Below, piece after piece: positions 49,246-56,214 of a stretch of DNA of 56,382 bases. Both the position numbers and the translations under genes were made by a program. The DNA comes from Streptomyces aidingensis (GTDB lineage Bacteria; Actinomycetota; Actinomycetes; Streptomycetales; Streptomycetaceae). Positions within the stretch are counted from its first letter, which is position 1; each line of letters opens with the position of its first letter. Location: contig NZ_FOLM01000024.1 of assembly GCF_900112355.1 (NCBI RefSeq), positions 1 to 56,382 of the forward strand. The letters are read 5' to 3'. The notes below the pieces were generated by a model. That model ran no database searches. It saw only the letters and a list, made by a program, of their open reading frames with translations, and had not been told where the DNA came from.

Positions 49246-49560
49246 ATGTTCGGTCTGATGGTGCGCTTCACCTGCAAGGACGCTGCCGCTGCGGCTGCGT
49301 TCGACGAGCTGGTGGCGCGGACGGGTGAGAAGATCCGTGCGAGTGAACCCGGCACGGTGATCTACACCGTGCACCGTGTTGACGGCCGTCCGCTGGAGCG
49401 GATCTTCTACGAGCTGTACCGCGACCGGGCCGCCTTCGAGGCCCACGAGTCCATGGAGCACGTGCGGCACTTCCTGGCTGAGCGCGAGCAGTACCTTTCC
49501 GGCGTCGAGGTGGACTGGCTCGACCTGGTCGGCGGCAAGGGTGTGGACGTTGAGCACTGA
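49246..49560 (+). CDS. ABM-domain protein (putative quinol monooxygenase, YgiN-like)
   Basis: A 104-aa dimeric ferredoxin-like-fold protein. Characteristic stretches: MFGLMVRFTCKDAAAAAAFDELVARTGEKI, PGTVIYTVHRVDGRPLERIFYELYRDRAAFEAHESMEHVRHFL, with the His in EHVRHF conserved in antibiotic-biosynthesis monooxygenase (ABM) domains. The likely role is oxidation of a small aromatic/quinol compound or simply a small ligand-binding dimer. GAGAGGAC at 49233-49240 sets ATG 49246. Its stop overlaps the start of the XRE-TPR regulator, a gene pair I recall from many Streptomyces accessory regions. Confidence 0.85.
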   Translation: MFGLMVRFTCKDAAAAAAFDELVARTGEKIRASEPGTVIYTVHRVDGRPLERIFYELYRDRAAFEAHESMEHVRHFLAEREQYLSGVEVDWLDLVGGKGVDVEH

Positions 49561-50758
49561 GTATGAGAAGGCGTTGGGCCGGAAGATCGCCTTCAATCGC
49601 AAACGGCGGGGCCTGTCGCAGAAGGAGTTCGCCGGTCTGCTGGACCGGTCCGAAGCCTGGGTGTCTCAGGTGGAGCGCGGAGTACGGCGCATCGACCGGA
49701 TGACGGTGCTGGAGAAGGTCGCCGAAGTCCTGGACGTGCCGATTGCCGAACTGGCCGCTGAGGCGCCGATCGTGGCATCGGTAGCGGACGAGAAGCCGCC
49801 CGGTGCGAGCCGGTTGCGGATGGTGCTCAGCGCCGTCCACTCGTTGAGGGCGATCCTGGGTCGTCCCGAACCGGTGGACGTGGCAGCGCTGGGGGCCGAC
49901 GTGAACAGGGCGTGGGCGCTGACGCACGAGGGCGCCTACGCGGAACTCGCCGAGCTGCTGGAAGGGCTGGTGCCCCGGCTGGAGTCGGCGACGCGGGCCG
50001 AGGGCGAGGACGAACGGGCGGAGCTGTTCCGGCTGCTGGCGGCGATGTACCACACCTGCGGCGCGGCGCTGGCGAACATGGGCGAGCCGGAAGCGGCCTG
50101 GATCGCGGTGGACCGCGCCGTGGTCGCGGCCGAGCGGGCGGGCGATCCGCTGCTGATGGCGGCCGGAGCGTTCCGGCTGTCCATCGTCTTCATGGGCGCA
50201 CGTCACTACCACCAGGCGGCTCGGGTCTCCGGCAGTGCGGCCGATGCGCTGGCTCCCCTGGCCGAGCGGGGAGAGTCGGCGGCCGTGGCGATGCGCGGCG
50301 CGCTGACCCTGCAGCGAGCGGTGGCGGCGGGCCGGCTGAACCAGGCCGAGGCGGCGTACGGCTATCTCCGGCAGGCCAAGGAGATGGCCGAGCAGATCGG
50401 AGAGGGCCGCAACGACTACAACACCGAGTTCGGCCCGGTGAACGTCGCCCTGCACGAGGTAGGGATCGCGGTGGATCTCGGGGACGCCGGGGTGGCGCTG
50501 CGAGCCGCCCAGACCGTGGACCCCTCGGGCCTGTCACCTGAACGGCAGGCACGCTTCCACATCGATCTCGCCAAGGGCCACGCGCAGCGCAGGCAGATCG
50601 GGGAGGCGGTCGCGGCGCTGGAGAAAGCCCGTGGCCTGCTGCCGGAGATGTTCCGGGCAAAGGCGGATGTCAAGCAGCTCATCGCCGACCTGATCACCAT
50701 GAGCCCCGATCCAAGCCCGCGGCTTGTCGGCATCGCCCGGGAGCTGGGGATGCGGTGA
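49550..50758 (+). CDS. XRE-family regulator with TPR-like C-terminal domain
   Basis: 402 aa from TTG 49550, selected because AAGGG ends 9 bases before it; GTG 49541 is possible. HTH_3 at about 12-66 (RKRRGLSQKEFAGLLDRSEAWVSQVERGVRRIDRM). Residues 90-400 are helical repeats: AWALTHEGAYAELAELLEGLVPRLE, AELFRLLAAMYHTCGAALANMG, RLNQAEAAYGYLRQAKEMAEQIG and GHAQRRQIGEAVAALEKARGLL, like the TPR-containing regulators that bind peptides or other small signals in actinomycetes. It overlaps the ABM gene by 11 bp. It is the last gene before the tRNA-half repeat zone and is followed by the first such block. Confidence 0.88.
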   Translation: MSTEYEKALGRKIAFNRKRRGLSQKEFAGLLDRSEAWVSQVERGVRRIDRMTVLEKVAEVLDVPIAELAAEAPIVASVADEKPPGASRLRMVLSAVHSLRAILGRPEPVDVAALGADVNRAWALTHEGAYAELAELLEGLVPRLESATRAEGEDERAELFRLLAAMYHTCGAALANMGEPEAAWIAVDRAVVAAERAGDPLLMAAGAFRLSIVFMGARHYHQAARVSGSAADALAPLAERGESAAVAMRGALTLQRAVAAGRLNQAEAAYGYLRQAKEMAEQIGEGRNDYNTEFGPVNVALHEVGIAVDLGDAGVALRAAQTVDPSGLSPERQARFHIDLAKGHAQRRQIGEAVAALEKARGLLPEMFRAKADVKQLIADLITMSPDPSPRLVGIARELGMR

Positions 50759-50783
50759 GCCGGAGGGGCCACGGCACACGCAA

Positions 50784-50988
50784 AACCCCCGGGTCGCTGA
50801 CCTGGGGGTTCGGGGTGGAGCGGGCGACGAGAATCGAAACTCGCGCTCCGAGCTTGGGAATCACCGGTCCGCCACGACCAGAAACCGCGCTGACCTGTGC
50901 TGACGCGCGGCCGGGGCCGCACGGCCGAGTGTTCTTGTCACCGTTGTTGTCTGCTGCTGACCGCGGTGAAGGGCACGGACGGGGCACG
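50784..50988 (-). repeat. tRNA-Gly(CCC) 3'-half block, copy 1 (diverged)
   Basis: A terminator hairpin (AACCCCCGGGTC / GACCTGGGGGTT, 50784-50810), then, reading the minus strand, the 3' half of a tRNA (50863-50816) with anticodon-loop part TTCCCAA... truncated at its 5' side, a T arm, acceptor 3' strand CGCCCGC, discriminator T and CCA. One extra A spoils the T loop. A diverged version of the adjoining 125-bp segment ends with GGGCACGGACGGGGCACG (50971-50988). Confidence 0.75.
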
Positions 50989-51004
50989 GGGGCAGTCTGC
51001 GGTG

Positions 51005-51403
51005 TCAGACGGCGATGAGGCGGATGCGGTCGCCGCAGAGTCTGCGCATGTCGTCGATATCGGAGGTCAGCATGGCAACGGGACCGGGCTGGCGCAGTGC
51101 CGCCTCGGCGACGGTGGCGTCGATGGCGTACTTGTGACCATGCAGCCCGGCGGCTTTCACCAGCTCCGCCGCCGCCTTCGCGGCCTGGTCGGTGACCGGT
51201 TCGATCTTCAGCCGGGACAGCGCCCAGCGCAGCCGGGGCATGTTCACCCGGCCGTGACTGGCCTCCACGATCGTGTTGGCGCTGATCACCAGGTCGGCAC
51301 CCATCTCATGGAAAACCTGGAACAGCGCCAGCGTCTTGCGGTCCTGGACCACCCAGGCCGAGAGTCCCTGGGAGTCCAGCACGACCGTCTCGATCTGCTT
51401 CAT
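51005..51403 (-). CDS. vapC: PIN-domain toxin, VapC family
   Basis: A 132-aa putative endoribonuclease. MKQIETVVLDSQGLSAWV begins with the first acidic residue (Asp in VVLDSQ); further catalytic acids are Glu in NTIVEASHG (about 47), Asp in KYAIDATVAEAAL (about 98) and Asp in VAMLTSDIDDMRRL (about 117). This is the PIN order. ATG 51403 overlaps the antitoxin stop by four bases. VapC toxins cleave tRNA or rRNA when the antitoxin is lost. The gene reads toward tRNA-half block copy 1. Confidence 0.9.
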   Translation of the reverse strand: MKQIETVVLDSQGLSAWVVQDRKTLALFQVFHEMGADLVISANTIVEASHGRVNMPRLRWALSRLKIEPVTDQAAKAAAELVKAAGLHGHKYAIDATVAEAALRQPGPVAMLTSDIDDMRRLCGDRIRLIAV

Positions 51404-51648
51404 GCCGCTTCCGGCTCCCCGGCACCCTCCTCGTGCCCGAAGATCCGTTCGTGTGCCTCGGCCAGTTCCTCGTCGGTGAAGGCGCCATGCTGCTCCTGGT
51501 GGCGGTGCAAATCCTCCCCGAGCAACTGGTGCCGGATCTGCCGGGCTACCGCCTCTGCCACATATCCGGAAATGTTGTCGGTCAGCTTCTTCAGCTCCGC
51601 CACCTGCTCGGTGGGCAGCGTCACGGTGATCCGTGTGGTACTGGCCAT
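51400..51648 (-). CDS. vapB: Ribbon-helix-helix antitoxin, VapB type
   Basis: An 82-aa antitoxin: STTRITVTLPTEQVAELKKLTDNISGYVAEAVARQIR is a ribbon-helix-helix DNA-binding domain, followed by a flexible Glu/His-rich tail (HRHQEQHGAFTDEELAEAHERIFGHEEG) that would neutralise the PIN toxin. It overlaps the toxin start by four bases. The near-palindrome GCATACTGCAATATGC (51657-51672) lies directly upstream and overlaps the likely -10, a natural autorepression operator. An orphan CRISPR repeat lies 49-78 bp upstream. ATG 51648 is used; ATG 51660 would lie inside the operator. Confidence 0.88.
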   Translation of the reverse strand: MASTTRITVTLPTEQVAELKKLTDNISGYVAEAVARQIRHQLLGEDLHRHQEQHGAFTDEELAEAHERIFGHEEGAGEPEAA

Positions 51649-51656
51649 GAGTGCAA

Positions 51657-51672
51657 GCATACTGCAATATGC
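51657..51672. promoter_or_regulatory. vapBC operator palindrome
   Basis: GCATACTGCAATATGC is symmetric at 14 of 16 positions and lies 9 bp before the vapB ATG. RHH antitoxins bind such short palindromes to repress their own operon. Confidence 0.55.
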
Positions 51673-51696
51673 GCCACCCTTGATGCGAGCCGGAGT

Positions 51697-51726
51697 GTTG
51701 CGAGCCCTCCAGGGCTGATCACGGCC
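51697..51726 (-). repeat. Orphan CRISPR-type repeat (inverse copy of the array repeat at the right end)
   Basis: 30 bp matching the reverse complement of the right-end CRISPR repeat at 29 of 30 positions (begins GTTGCGAGCCC, ends GATCACGG then CC instead of AC). It stands alone: no further copy at repeat-spacer distance on either side. On the minus strand it reads forward into the vapB promoter. From 51727 to 52165 there is no supported gene; a few open frames show no motifs. Confidence 0.85.
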
Positions 51727-52165
51727 GGCTTCTCCACCGGAAATCCGGAAACTGCCGTCCGGCCGCAACCAGGCTCGGCACCTCAGGACGGACGGGATGG
51801 AGCGACCGGCGCCGCACGCCATCGAGACACGGCGTGAGGCGGACAACTACGCTGCCGGGAACCAGATCGGGGCCGGCCCCATTCGGGGGGGCGGGAATCG
51901 GTTCCGGAACGGCCGGTGGTCCCACGGCCCCAGGTGGACGCGCTTGCGGCCGCTGGGGTGTACCTGGCGGCCTACGATCCCGACCTCCGGTCGGCGCGCG
52001 CCCCGGGGAGACGAAGCCCCGGGTTGGCACATGGGCCACGGATGTGCGTCGCGGGAGATCGCCGACGCGCTGCACGCCCGGGTTCAGGGGGAGCGAGAGA
52101 AGGCGGCCGGGAAGCGATCCGGCGGGACGTCTGGTGCGCGTGGGCTTAATTGGTCTGGACAAGAC

Positions 52166-52387
52166 AAAGGCCCGGGTTGGGGCTCATGCCCCTGGCCTGG
52201 GCCTTTTCGCGTGTGGAGCGGGCGACGAAAATCGAACTCGCGCTCTGAGCTTGGGGAATCCCCGGTCCTCCAGCACCCAAACTGCCTCTGACCTGTGTGA
52301 ACGGCTACCCGCCGACGCCACCGCCAAGCCCTGATCGCACCGCTGTCGACCGGTGCTGCCCGCTCTGAAGCGCACGGATGCGGCACG
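52166..52387 (-). repeat. tRNA-Gly(CCC) 3'-half block, copy 2
   Basis: Terminator hairpin (AAAGGCCC...GGGCCTTTT, about 52166-52207), tRNA 3' half on the minus strand (52260-52214; one extra G in the anticodon-loop end and an A in the T arm), then about 125 bp ending AAGCGCACGGATGCGGCACG. It lies just before the second vapBC operon. Confidence 0.8.
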
Positions 52388-52476
52388 CCGGCACTGCGCT
52401 GCCTTGGGTGAGTGGCGGCCCGGGCATCGCGGCGTCCTGGCGGTGTGGTGGCGACCACGTGTACTACAATAGGTAC

Positions 52477-52737
52477 ATGTCTCTCAAGCGCACCAACGTC
52501 TACGCCGATCCGGAGGATCTGGCGATCATCAAGGAAGCGGCCCGGCGTCGTGGTGTCAGCGAGGCCGAGATCATCCGTCAGGGCATTCATCTGGCCGCCA
52601 TGGCGAACCGGGTCTGGGACGAGCCCTTCTTCTCCCGGACGTTCGGAGGGTCCGACCGTACTCTCGGCCGGGATGAGGTGAGGGAGGCTGTCGCCGAGGC
52701 CGCCCAGCGGGAGACGGAGTCCGGGACCGCCGCGTGA
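52477..52737 (+). CDS. vapB: VapB-like (CopG/RHH) antitoxin
   Basis: An 86-aa antitoxin: MSLKRTNVYADPEDLAIIKEAARRRGVSEAEIIRQGIHLAAM is a ribbon-helix-helix domain; the acidic tail (DEPFFSRTF...GRDEVREAVAEAAQRETESG) would bind the toxin. TACAAT at 52465-52470, 6 bp before ATG 52477, suggests a leaderless transcript. TGTAC (52460-52464) and GTACA (52473-52477) flank it as an inverted repeat, a probable autorepressor site. The stop overlaps the toxin GTG (GTGA). Confidence 0.9.
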   Translation: MSLKRTNVYADPEDLAIIKEAARRRGVSEAEIIRQGIHLAAMANRVWDEPFFSRTFGGSDRTLGRDEVREAVAEAAQRETESGTAA

Positions 52738-53177
52738 TCATCGTCATCGCCGACACCTCGGGCCTGCTCGCTGCCCTGGACTCCACCCATCCTGAACACG
52801 CGGCGGCCGGTGAGGCCCTCATGGCCGCCGGCCTGCTGGTGATGTCGCCTCTCCTGCTGGCTGAGCTGGACCATGTCGCCACCCGTGAACTGGGCCGCGC
52901 GGCGGCGGTGAGCGCTGTCGACGACATCCGGCGTTGGATGGCCCGGGGCCGGGCCGCGGTTCCCGAGGTGACCGAGCAGCACCTGGCCGCGGCCCAGTCA
53001 CTTCGTGCCCGCTACGCCGCCCTTGATCTCGATCTGGCCGACGCCGTCAACGTCACCCTCGCCGCGGACTACGACACCGATGCGCTCCTGGCCCTGGACC
53101 GCCGCGACTTCCGCGCGGTACGTCCCCTGGGCCACCACAAGGCATTCCGTCTCCTCCCGGACGACCTCCCCGTCTGA
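52734..53177 (+). CDS. vapC: PIN-domain toxin, VapC family (second module)
   Basis: A 147-aa protein; GTG 52734 overlaps the antitoxin stop by four bases. The PIN fold is clear: IVIADTSGLLAALD with first Asp (about 7), Glu in LLLAELDHVATREL (about 44), LDLDLADAVNVTLAADYDTDALLALDRRDFRAV with Asp pairs at about 102-124. It would cleave RNA. It is unrelated in sequence to the first VapC beyond the fold. It is followed by a frameshifted HigA-like remnant and block copy 3. Confidence 0.92.
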   Translation: MIIVIADTSGLLAALDSTHPEHAAAGEALMAAGLLVMSPLLLAELDHVATRELGRAAAVSAVDDIRRWMARGRAAVPEVTEQHLAAAQSLRARYAALDLDLADAVNVTLAADYDTDALLALDRRDFRAVRPLGHHKAFRLLPDDLPV

Positions 53178-53194
53178 ACGGGGAGGGAAGCCTC

Positions 53195-53466
53195 TGCCTG
53201 TCCGGTCCTCGGAGGAGAGCGTGCGGCGATGGACCGGCTGGTGGCGGAGGTGCGGGCGTACCGGCTCGCGGAGATCCGGGGTGAGCAGGCGCTGACCCAG
53301 CGCGCGGTCGCCGAGGCCATGGGGTCTCAGCCCCGCGTGTGTCCGCGATCGAGCACGGTGACACCGACCGCACCGAACTGGCAACCCTCCGCCCGTACGT
53401 GGAAGCGCTCGGCGGGCGGCTGCGCGTGGTCGCGGACTTCGGCGACACCGAGTTCACCGTCGCCTG
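53195..53466 (+). pseudogene. Frameshifted, 5'-truncated copy of the HigA-like antitoxin
   Basis: Nearly identical to codons about 22-112 of the intact antitoxin at 54190-54528. It starts at CTGCCTGTCCGGTC, lacks the first 20 codons, and carries two single-base deletions relative to the intact copy: AGGAGAGCG for AGGAGAAGCG (about 53216), and ATGGGGTCTC for ATGGGGGTCTC (about 53322). It still ends with the same VADFGD.EFTVA stop and continues into the same downstream block, so it is a segmental duplication with decay. Its toxin partner is absent. Confidence 0.88.
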
Positions 53467-53516
53467 ACCGTCTCGCGCGGCTATGGTGCGCGGGGCTTGA
53501 AACGGCCCGGACAGCA

Positions 53517-53739
53517 CAAAAGGCCCCGGGTTGGGGCTCATGTCCCTGGCCTGGGCCTTTTCGCGTGTGGAGCGGGCACGAAAATCGAACTCGCGCTCTG
53601 AGCTTGGGAATCACCGGCTCTCCAGCGCCGAAACCGACCCTGACCTGCGGAAATGCCTGTCTGTTGGCACTCCGTGAGGCCCTGATCACGCCGCTGTTGA
53701 CCAGTGCTGCCCGCTTTGAAGGGCACGGGTAGGGCACGC
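53517..53739 (-). repeat. tRNA-Gly(CCC) 3'-half block, copy 3
   Basis: Hairpin (AAAAGGCCC...GGGCCTTTT), tRNA 3' half on the minus strand (53613-53568; one base missing in the acceptor region), and 125 bp ending GGGCACGGGTAGGGCACG. It follows the antitoxin remnant exactly as copy 4 follows the intact antitoxin. Confidence 0.82.
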
Positions 53740-53815
53740 CTGTGTGCGATGTCCGGGGCCGCTCCGCGAGCACAGGGAAGCAGAGGGGCTTAACACTTGC
53801 ATTAATATGCTGGCC

Positions 53816-54193
53816 GTGGCTCAATGGGAAGTGGTACTCGTCGCGGAGGTCGCGGCATGGTTCGAGGAGCTTGCCGAGGAGGACTGGGAGAGCGCTGAGC
53901 AGGTAGAGGACGCTATCGATCTTCTCGCCGAGACGGGGCCGACTCTGGGGCGGCCCTTGGTGGACCGGATCAAGGGTGCCGGGAACCATCACTTGAAGGA
54001 GCTGAGACCGGGCTCGTCCGGGAGCAGCGAGATCCGCATCCTGTTCGCGTTCGATCCCGTCCGCCGGGCGGTTCTGCTGGTGGCGGGTGACAAGGCCGGC
54101 AACTGGCGGGGATGGTACGAGGCCAATGTTCCGCTTGCGGAGAAGCGGTACAGGGAGCACGTAGCCGTTCTTGAGGACAGGGAGTACGAATGA
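53816..54193 (+). CDS. higB: HigB/RelE-like mRNA interferase toxin
   Basis: A 125-aa toxin. GTG 53816 is preferred over ATG 53807 because homologues begin M-x-x-W-E and TAATAT (53803-53808) would be the -10 of a leaderless transcript. VAQWEVVLVAEVAAWFEELAEEDWESAEQVEDAIDLLAETGP, GRPLVDRIKGAGNHHLKELRPGSSGSSEIRILFAFDP, AVLLVAGDKAGNWRGWYEANVPLAEKRY are marks of the HigB (phage-derived Gp49-like) family: toxin-first order, basic catalytic patch KELRPGS...R. It would cut mRNA on the ribosome. Stop overlaps the antitoxin ATG by four bases. Confidence 0.92.
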   Translation: MAQWEVVLVAEVAAWFEELAEEDWESAEQVEDAIDLLAETGPTLGRPLVDRIKGAGNHHLKELRPGSSGSSEIRILFAFDPVRRAVLLVAGDKAGNWRGWYEANVPLAEKRYREHVAVLEDREYE

Positions 54194-54528
54194 GCACGGT
54201 GGGCTGGGAAGAGACGAAGCGCCGAGCGCGTGAGCGTCGTGCGGCTGCCGGACTGCCGGTCCGGTCTTCGGAGGAGAAGCGTGCGGCGATGGACCGGCTG
54301 GTGGCCGAGGTGCGGGCGTACCGGCTCGCGGAGATCCGGCGCGAGCAGGCGCTGACCCAGCGTGCGGTCGCCGAGGCCATGGGGGTCTCAGCCCCGCGCG
54401 TGTCCGCGATCGAGCACGGTGACACCGACCGCACCGAACTGGCAACCCTCCGCTCGTATGTGGAGGCGCTCGGCGGGCGGCTGCGCGTGGTCGCGGACTT
54501 CGGCGATGCCGAGTTCACCGTCGCCTGA
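54190..54528 (+). CDS. higA: HigA-like XRE antitoxin
   Basis: A 112-aa antitoxin. N-terminal toxin-binding part (WEETKRRARERRAAAGLPVRSSEEKRAAMDRLVAEV) and a C-terminal helix-turn-helix (LAEIRREQALTQRAVAEAMGVSAPRVSAIEHGDTDRTELATLRSYVEALGG) followed by LRVVADFGDAEFTVA. It both neutralises HigB and represses the operon. ATGA overlap with the toxin. A decayed second copy is at 53195-53466, about 1 kb upstream, in the same setting. Confidence 0.93.
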   Translation: MSTVGWEETKRRARERRAAAGLPVRSSEEKRAAMDRLVAEVRAYRLAEIRREQALTQRAVAEAMGVSAPRVSAIEHGDTDRTELATLRSYVEALGGRLRVVADFGDAEFTVA

Positions 54529-54576
54529 CCACCTGGCCCGGTTATGGTGCGCGGGGCCCGAAACGGACCGGACAGC

Positions 54577-54795
54577 ACAAGAGCCCGGGTCGGGGCAACG
54601 TCCCTGACCTGGGGGTTTGGGTGGAGCGGGCGACGAGAATCGAACTCGCGCTCTGAGCTTGGGAATCACCGGCTCTCCAACGCCCAAACCGCCCCTGACC
54701 TGCTTAAACGGCTACCCGCCGACGCCCCCGCGAAGCCCTGATCACACCCCTGTTGACCGGTGCTGCCCGCTCTGAAGGGCACGGATGGGGCACGC
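54577..54795 (-). repeat. tRNA-Gly(CCC) 3'-half block, copy 4
   Basis: Hairpin with CCCGGGTC...GACCTGGGG (about 54590-54615), the best-preserved tRNA 3' half on the minus strand (54668-54622), and about 125 bp ending GGGCACGGATGGGGCACG. The rest of the gap to 55026 (54796-55000) shows no gene. Confidence 0.85.
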
Positions 54796-55026
54796 CTCCC
54801 GGGAGAAGCGCGACCGAGGAACACCATCGCAGAGAGTCATCCCAGGGCGGGAAGGTCGATGTCGGCAGGATTGTGATGACCTAGCGCGGGCTCGAACGAG
54901 GCCGCGCCTTGGGATCCGCGCTCGCGGCGGGGGACAGCTGGTCTAGGTCGACGCCGGCCTTGTCTCGGCGGCTGGCCCCATCGATGAGCTTGCCGTATGT
55001 ATTCGATTGTATATATCGTTGAATGC

Positions 55027-55395
55027 ATGGATGAGGGGTACGCGATCGAGGTCGAACCCGAAGTGCGGGATTGGCTGGAGCTGCTTCCGCTCCGCCTGTA
55101 CCGTCGCGTCGAGGACAAGGCGGACCGTCTCCTTGCCGAGCCCACGACGCTCGGCGAACCGTACTCACGGCACCTGGGAGGCAAGCTACGTGAACTGCGG
55201 ATGACCCTCGACGGGGACGCTGTTCGCATTCCGTACTGGCTCACCCCAGACAGGCGGATCGTTCTGCTGACGGTCTTCCGCAAGACCAGGATGCGTGAAG
55301 CAGCCGAAATCGAACGAGCCCACCAAGCCCAGAAGGTCTGCGAGACCGAGCATGGCCCGGCGCAGCACATCTACGACCGCACAAGGGAGGCGTGA
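55027..55395 (+). CDS. RelE/HigB-family toxin
   Basis: A 122-aa toxin from ATG 55027. MDEGYAIEVEPEVRDWLELLPLRLYRRVEDKADRLLAE, GEPYSRHLGGKLRELRMTLDGDAVRIPYWLTPDRRIVLLTVFRKTRMREAAEIERA is the RelE-like Gp49 pattern: L-x-E-L-R, R-I-x-Y, LL-x-x-F-x-K. TATATA-type boxes (55011-55016) within an imperfect inverted repeat ATTC...GAAT (55001-55024) lie just upstream, so promoter and operator overlap and the transcript is nearly leaderless. Its last base is the first of the antitoxin ATG. Confidence 0.92.
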   Translation: MDEGYAIEVEPEVRDWLELLPLRLYRRVEDKADRLLAEPTTLGEPYSRHLGGKLRELRMTLDGDAVRIPYWLTPDRRIVLLTVFRKTRMREAAEIERAHQAQKVCETEHGPAQHIYDRTREA

Positions 55396-55718
55396 TGAAC
55401 CATAGCCAGTGGAATACGCGTCGTACGAGGCAGCTTCTCGGTGAGGCCGTTGAGTACGACCAGGACTACGTCGACGCCCGTCTGGCCGGCGACCTCGGGC
55501 AAGCCATCTATGACCGCCGCATGGAGATGGGACTCTCTCAGGCCGAACTGGCCGAGCGTGCGGGCATGACCCAGCCGCAGATCTCCCGAATCGAGGGAGG
55601 TGACACCGTACCCACGCTTCCGCTGCTGCGTCGCCTGGCCAAGGCCCTGAACGGCTCGCTGAACGTGGCCCTGGAGGCGGAAGACTCCCGCGTCACCTTC
55701 ACCCCGCACGCGGCCTGA
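55395..55718 (+). CDS. XRE antitoxin of the RelE-like toxin
   Basis: A 107-aa antitoxin; ATG 55395 shares a base with the toxin stop (TGATG); GGAGG is at 55386-55390. MNHSQWNTRRTRQLLGEAVEYDQDYVDARLAGDLGQAIYDRRMEMGLSQAELAERAGMTQPQISRIEGGDTVPTLPLLRRLAKALNG contains an N-terminal dimer/toxin-binding part and a typical HTH_3 in the middle, ending in a short beta tail (LNVALEAEDSRVTFTP). Autorepression expected. It directly precedes block copy 5. Confidence 0.92.
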   Translation: MNHSQWNTRRTRQLLGEAVEYDQDYVDARLAGDLGQAIYDRRMEMGLSQAELAERAGMTQPQISRIEGGDTVPTLPLLRRLAKALNGSLNVALEAEDSRVTFTPHAA

Positions 55719-55740
55719 GTATGCACCTCTCAGTCGGGAA

Positions 55741-55950
55741 CGACGTACCCCCAGGTCACTGACCTGGGGGTACGTCGTGGAGCGGGCGACGAGAATCGAA
55801 CTCGCGCTCTGAGCTTGGGAATCACCGGCCTTCCAGCCCTCAAACCGCCACTGACCTGCCTAAATGACTACCCGACGACGCCCCCGCGAAGACCTCATCG
55901 CACCGCTGTTGACCGGTGCTGACCGCTCTGAAGGGCACGGATAGGGCACG
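55741..55950 (-). repeat. tRNA-Gly(CCC) 3'-half block, copy 5
   Basis: A perfect 17-bp hairpin (CGACGTACCCCCAGGTC at 55741-55757, complement at 55761-55777), the tRNA 3' half on the minus strand (55824-55778), and about 125 bp ending GGGCACGGATAGGGCACG. It follows the RelE-XRE module. Confidence 0.85.
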
Positions 55951-56214
55951 GTGCAGCGACTCACGACGAACCTAAGCCGCTGTGATCGTCTGTCGTCGAG
56001 GCTCGTGTCTCCAATCGACCCTTTCCAGACCGGCGTCCGCGGCCAGGCGAACTGGCCGCGGACACCGCTACATTGGACAGGCTTTGTGCCCTACCCACCG
56101 TACTTGCTGCTCCATAGCACTTTGACCTGCATGAATGCACTACCGACGAGTCGCTGCAAAATTGGCTTGAGTACCGCACACGAAACCTGCTCTGACTTGC
56201 GGCTTTACCATCGG
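55951..56214. other. Leader-side region of the CRISPR array with decayed block fragments
   Basis: 264 bp without a gene. A perfect 12-bp hairpin GTCCGCGGCCAG / CTGGCCGCGGAC with GCGAA loop is at 56035-56063. Two further partial matches to the 125-bp block segment occur (TGACCTGCATGAATGCACTACCGACGA about 56123-56149, and CTGACTTGCGG-TTTACC about 56192-56209). The last 120 bp are clearly less GC-rich than the surroundings, as CRISPR leaders often are. Confidence 0.5.

Noticed and set aside
50816..50863. Complete tRNA gene at the tRNA-Gly-like copies
   Set aside because: All five copies lack the acceptor 5' strand, D arm and the 5' part of the anticodon arm, so none can be a functional tRNA.
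50416..50922. Minus-strand frames crossing tRNA-half blocks (also around 53327-54445 and 54388-54687)
   Set aside because: Their C-terminal or N-terminal sequence is simply translated tRNA/terminator DNA, a common false annotation in Streptomyces.
51719..52334. Open frames between vapBC and block copy 2
   Set aside because: Run through the tRNA-half block and its terminator, with Arg/Pro/Gly-rich sequence and no motif.
55961..56179. 72-codon minus-strand frame before the CRISPR array
   Set aside because: Covers a hairpin and decayed block fragments; no motif and no start signal.
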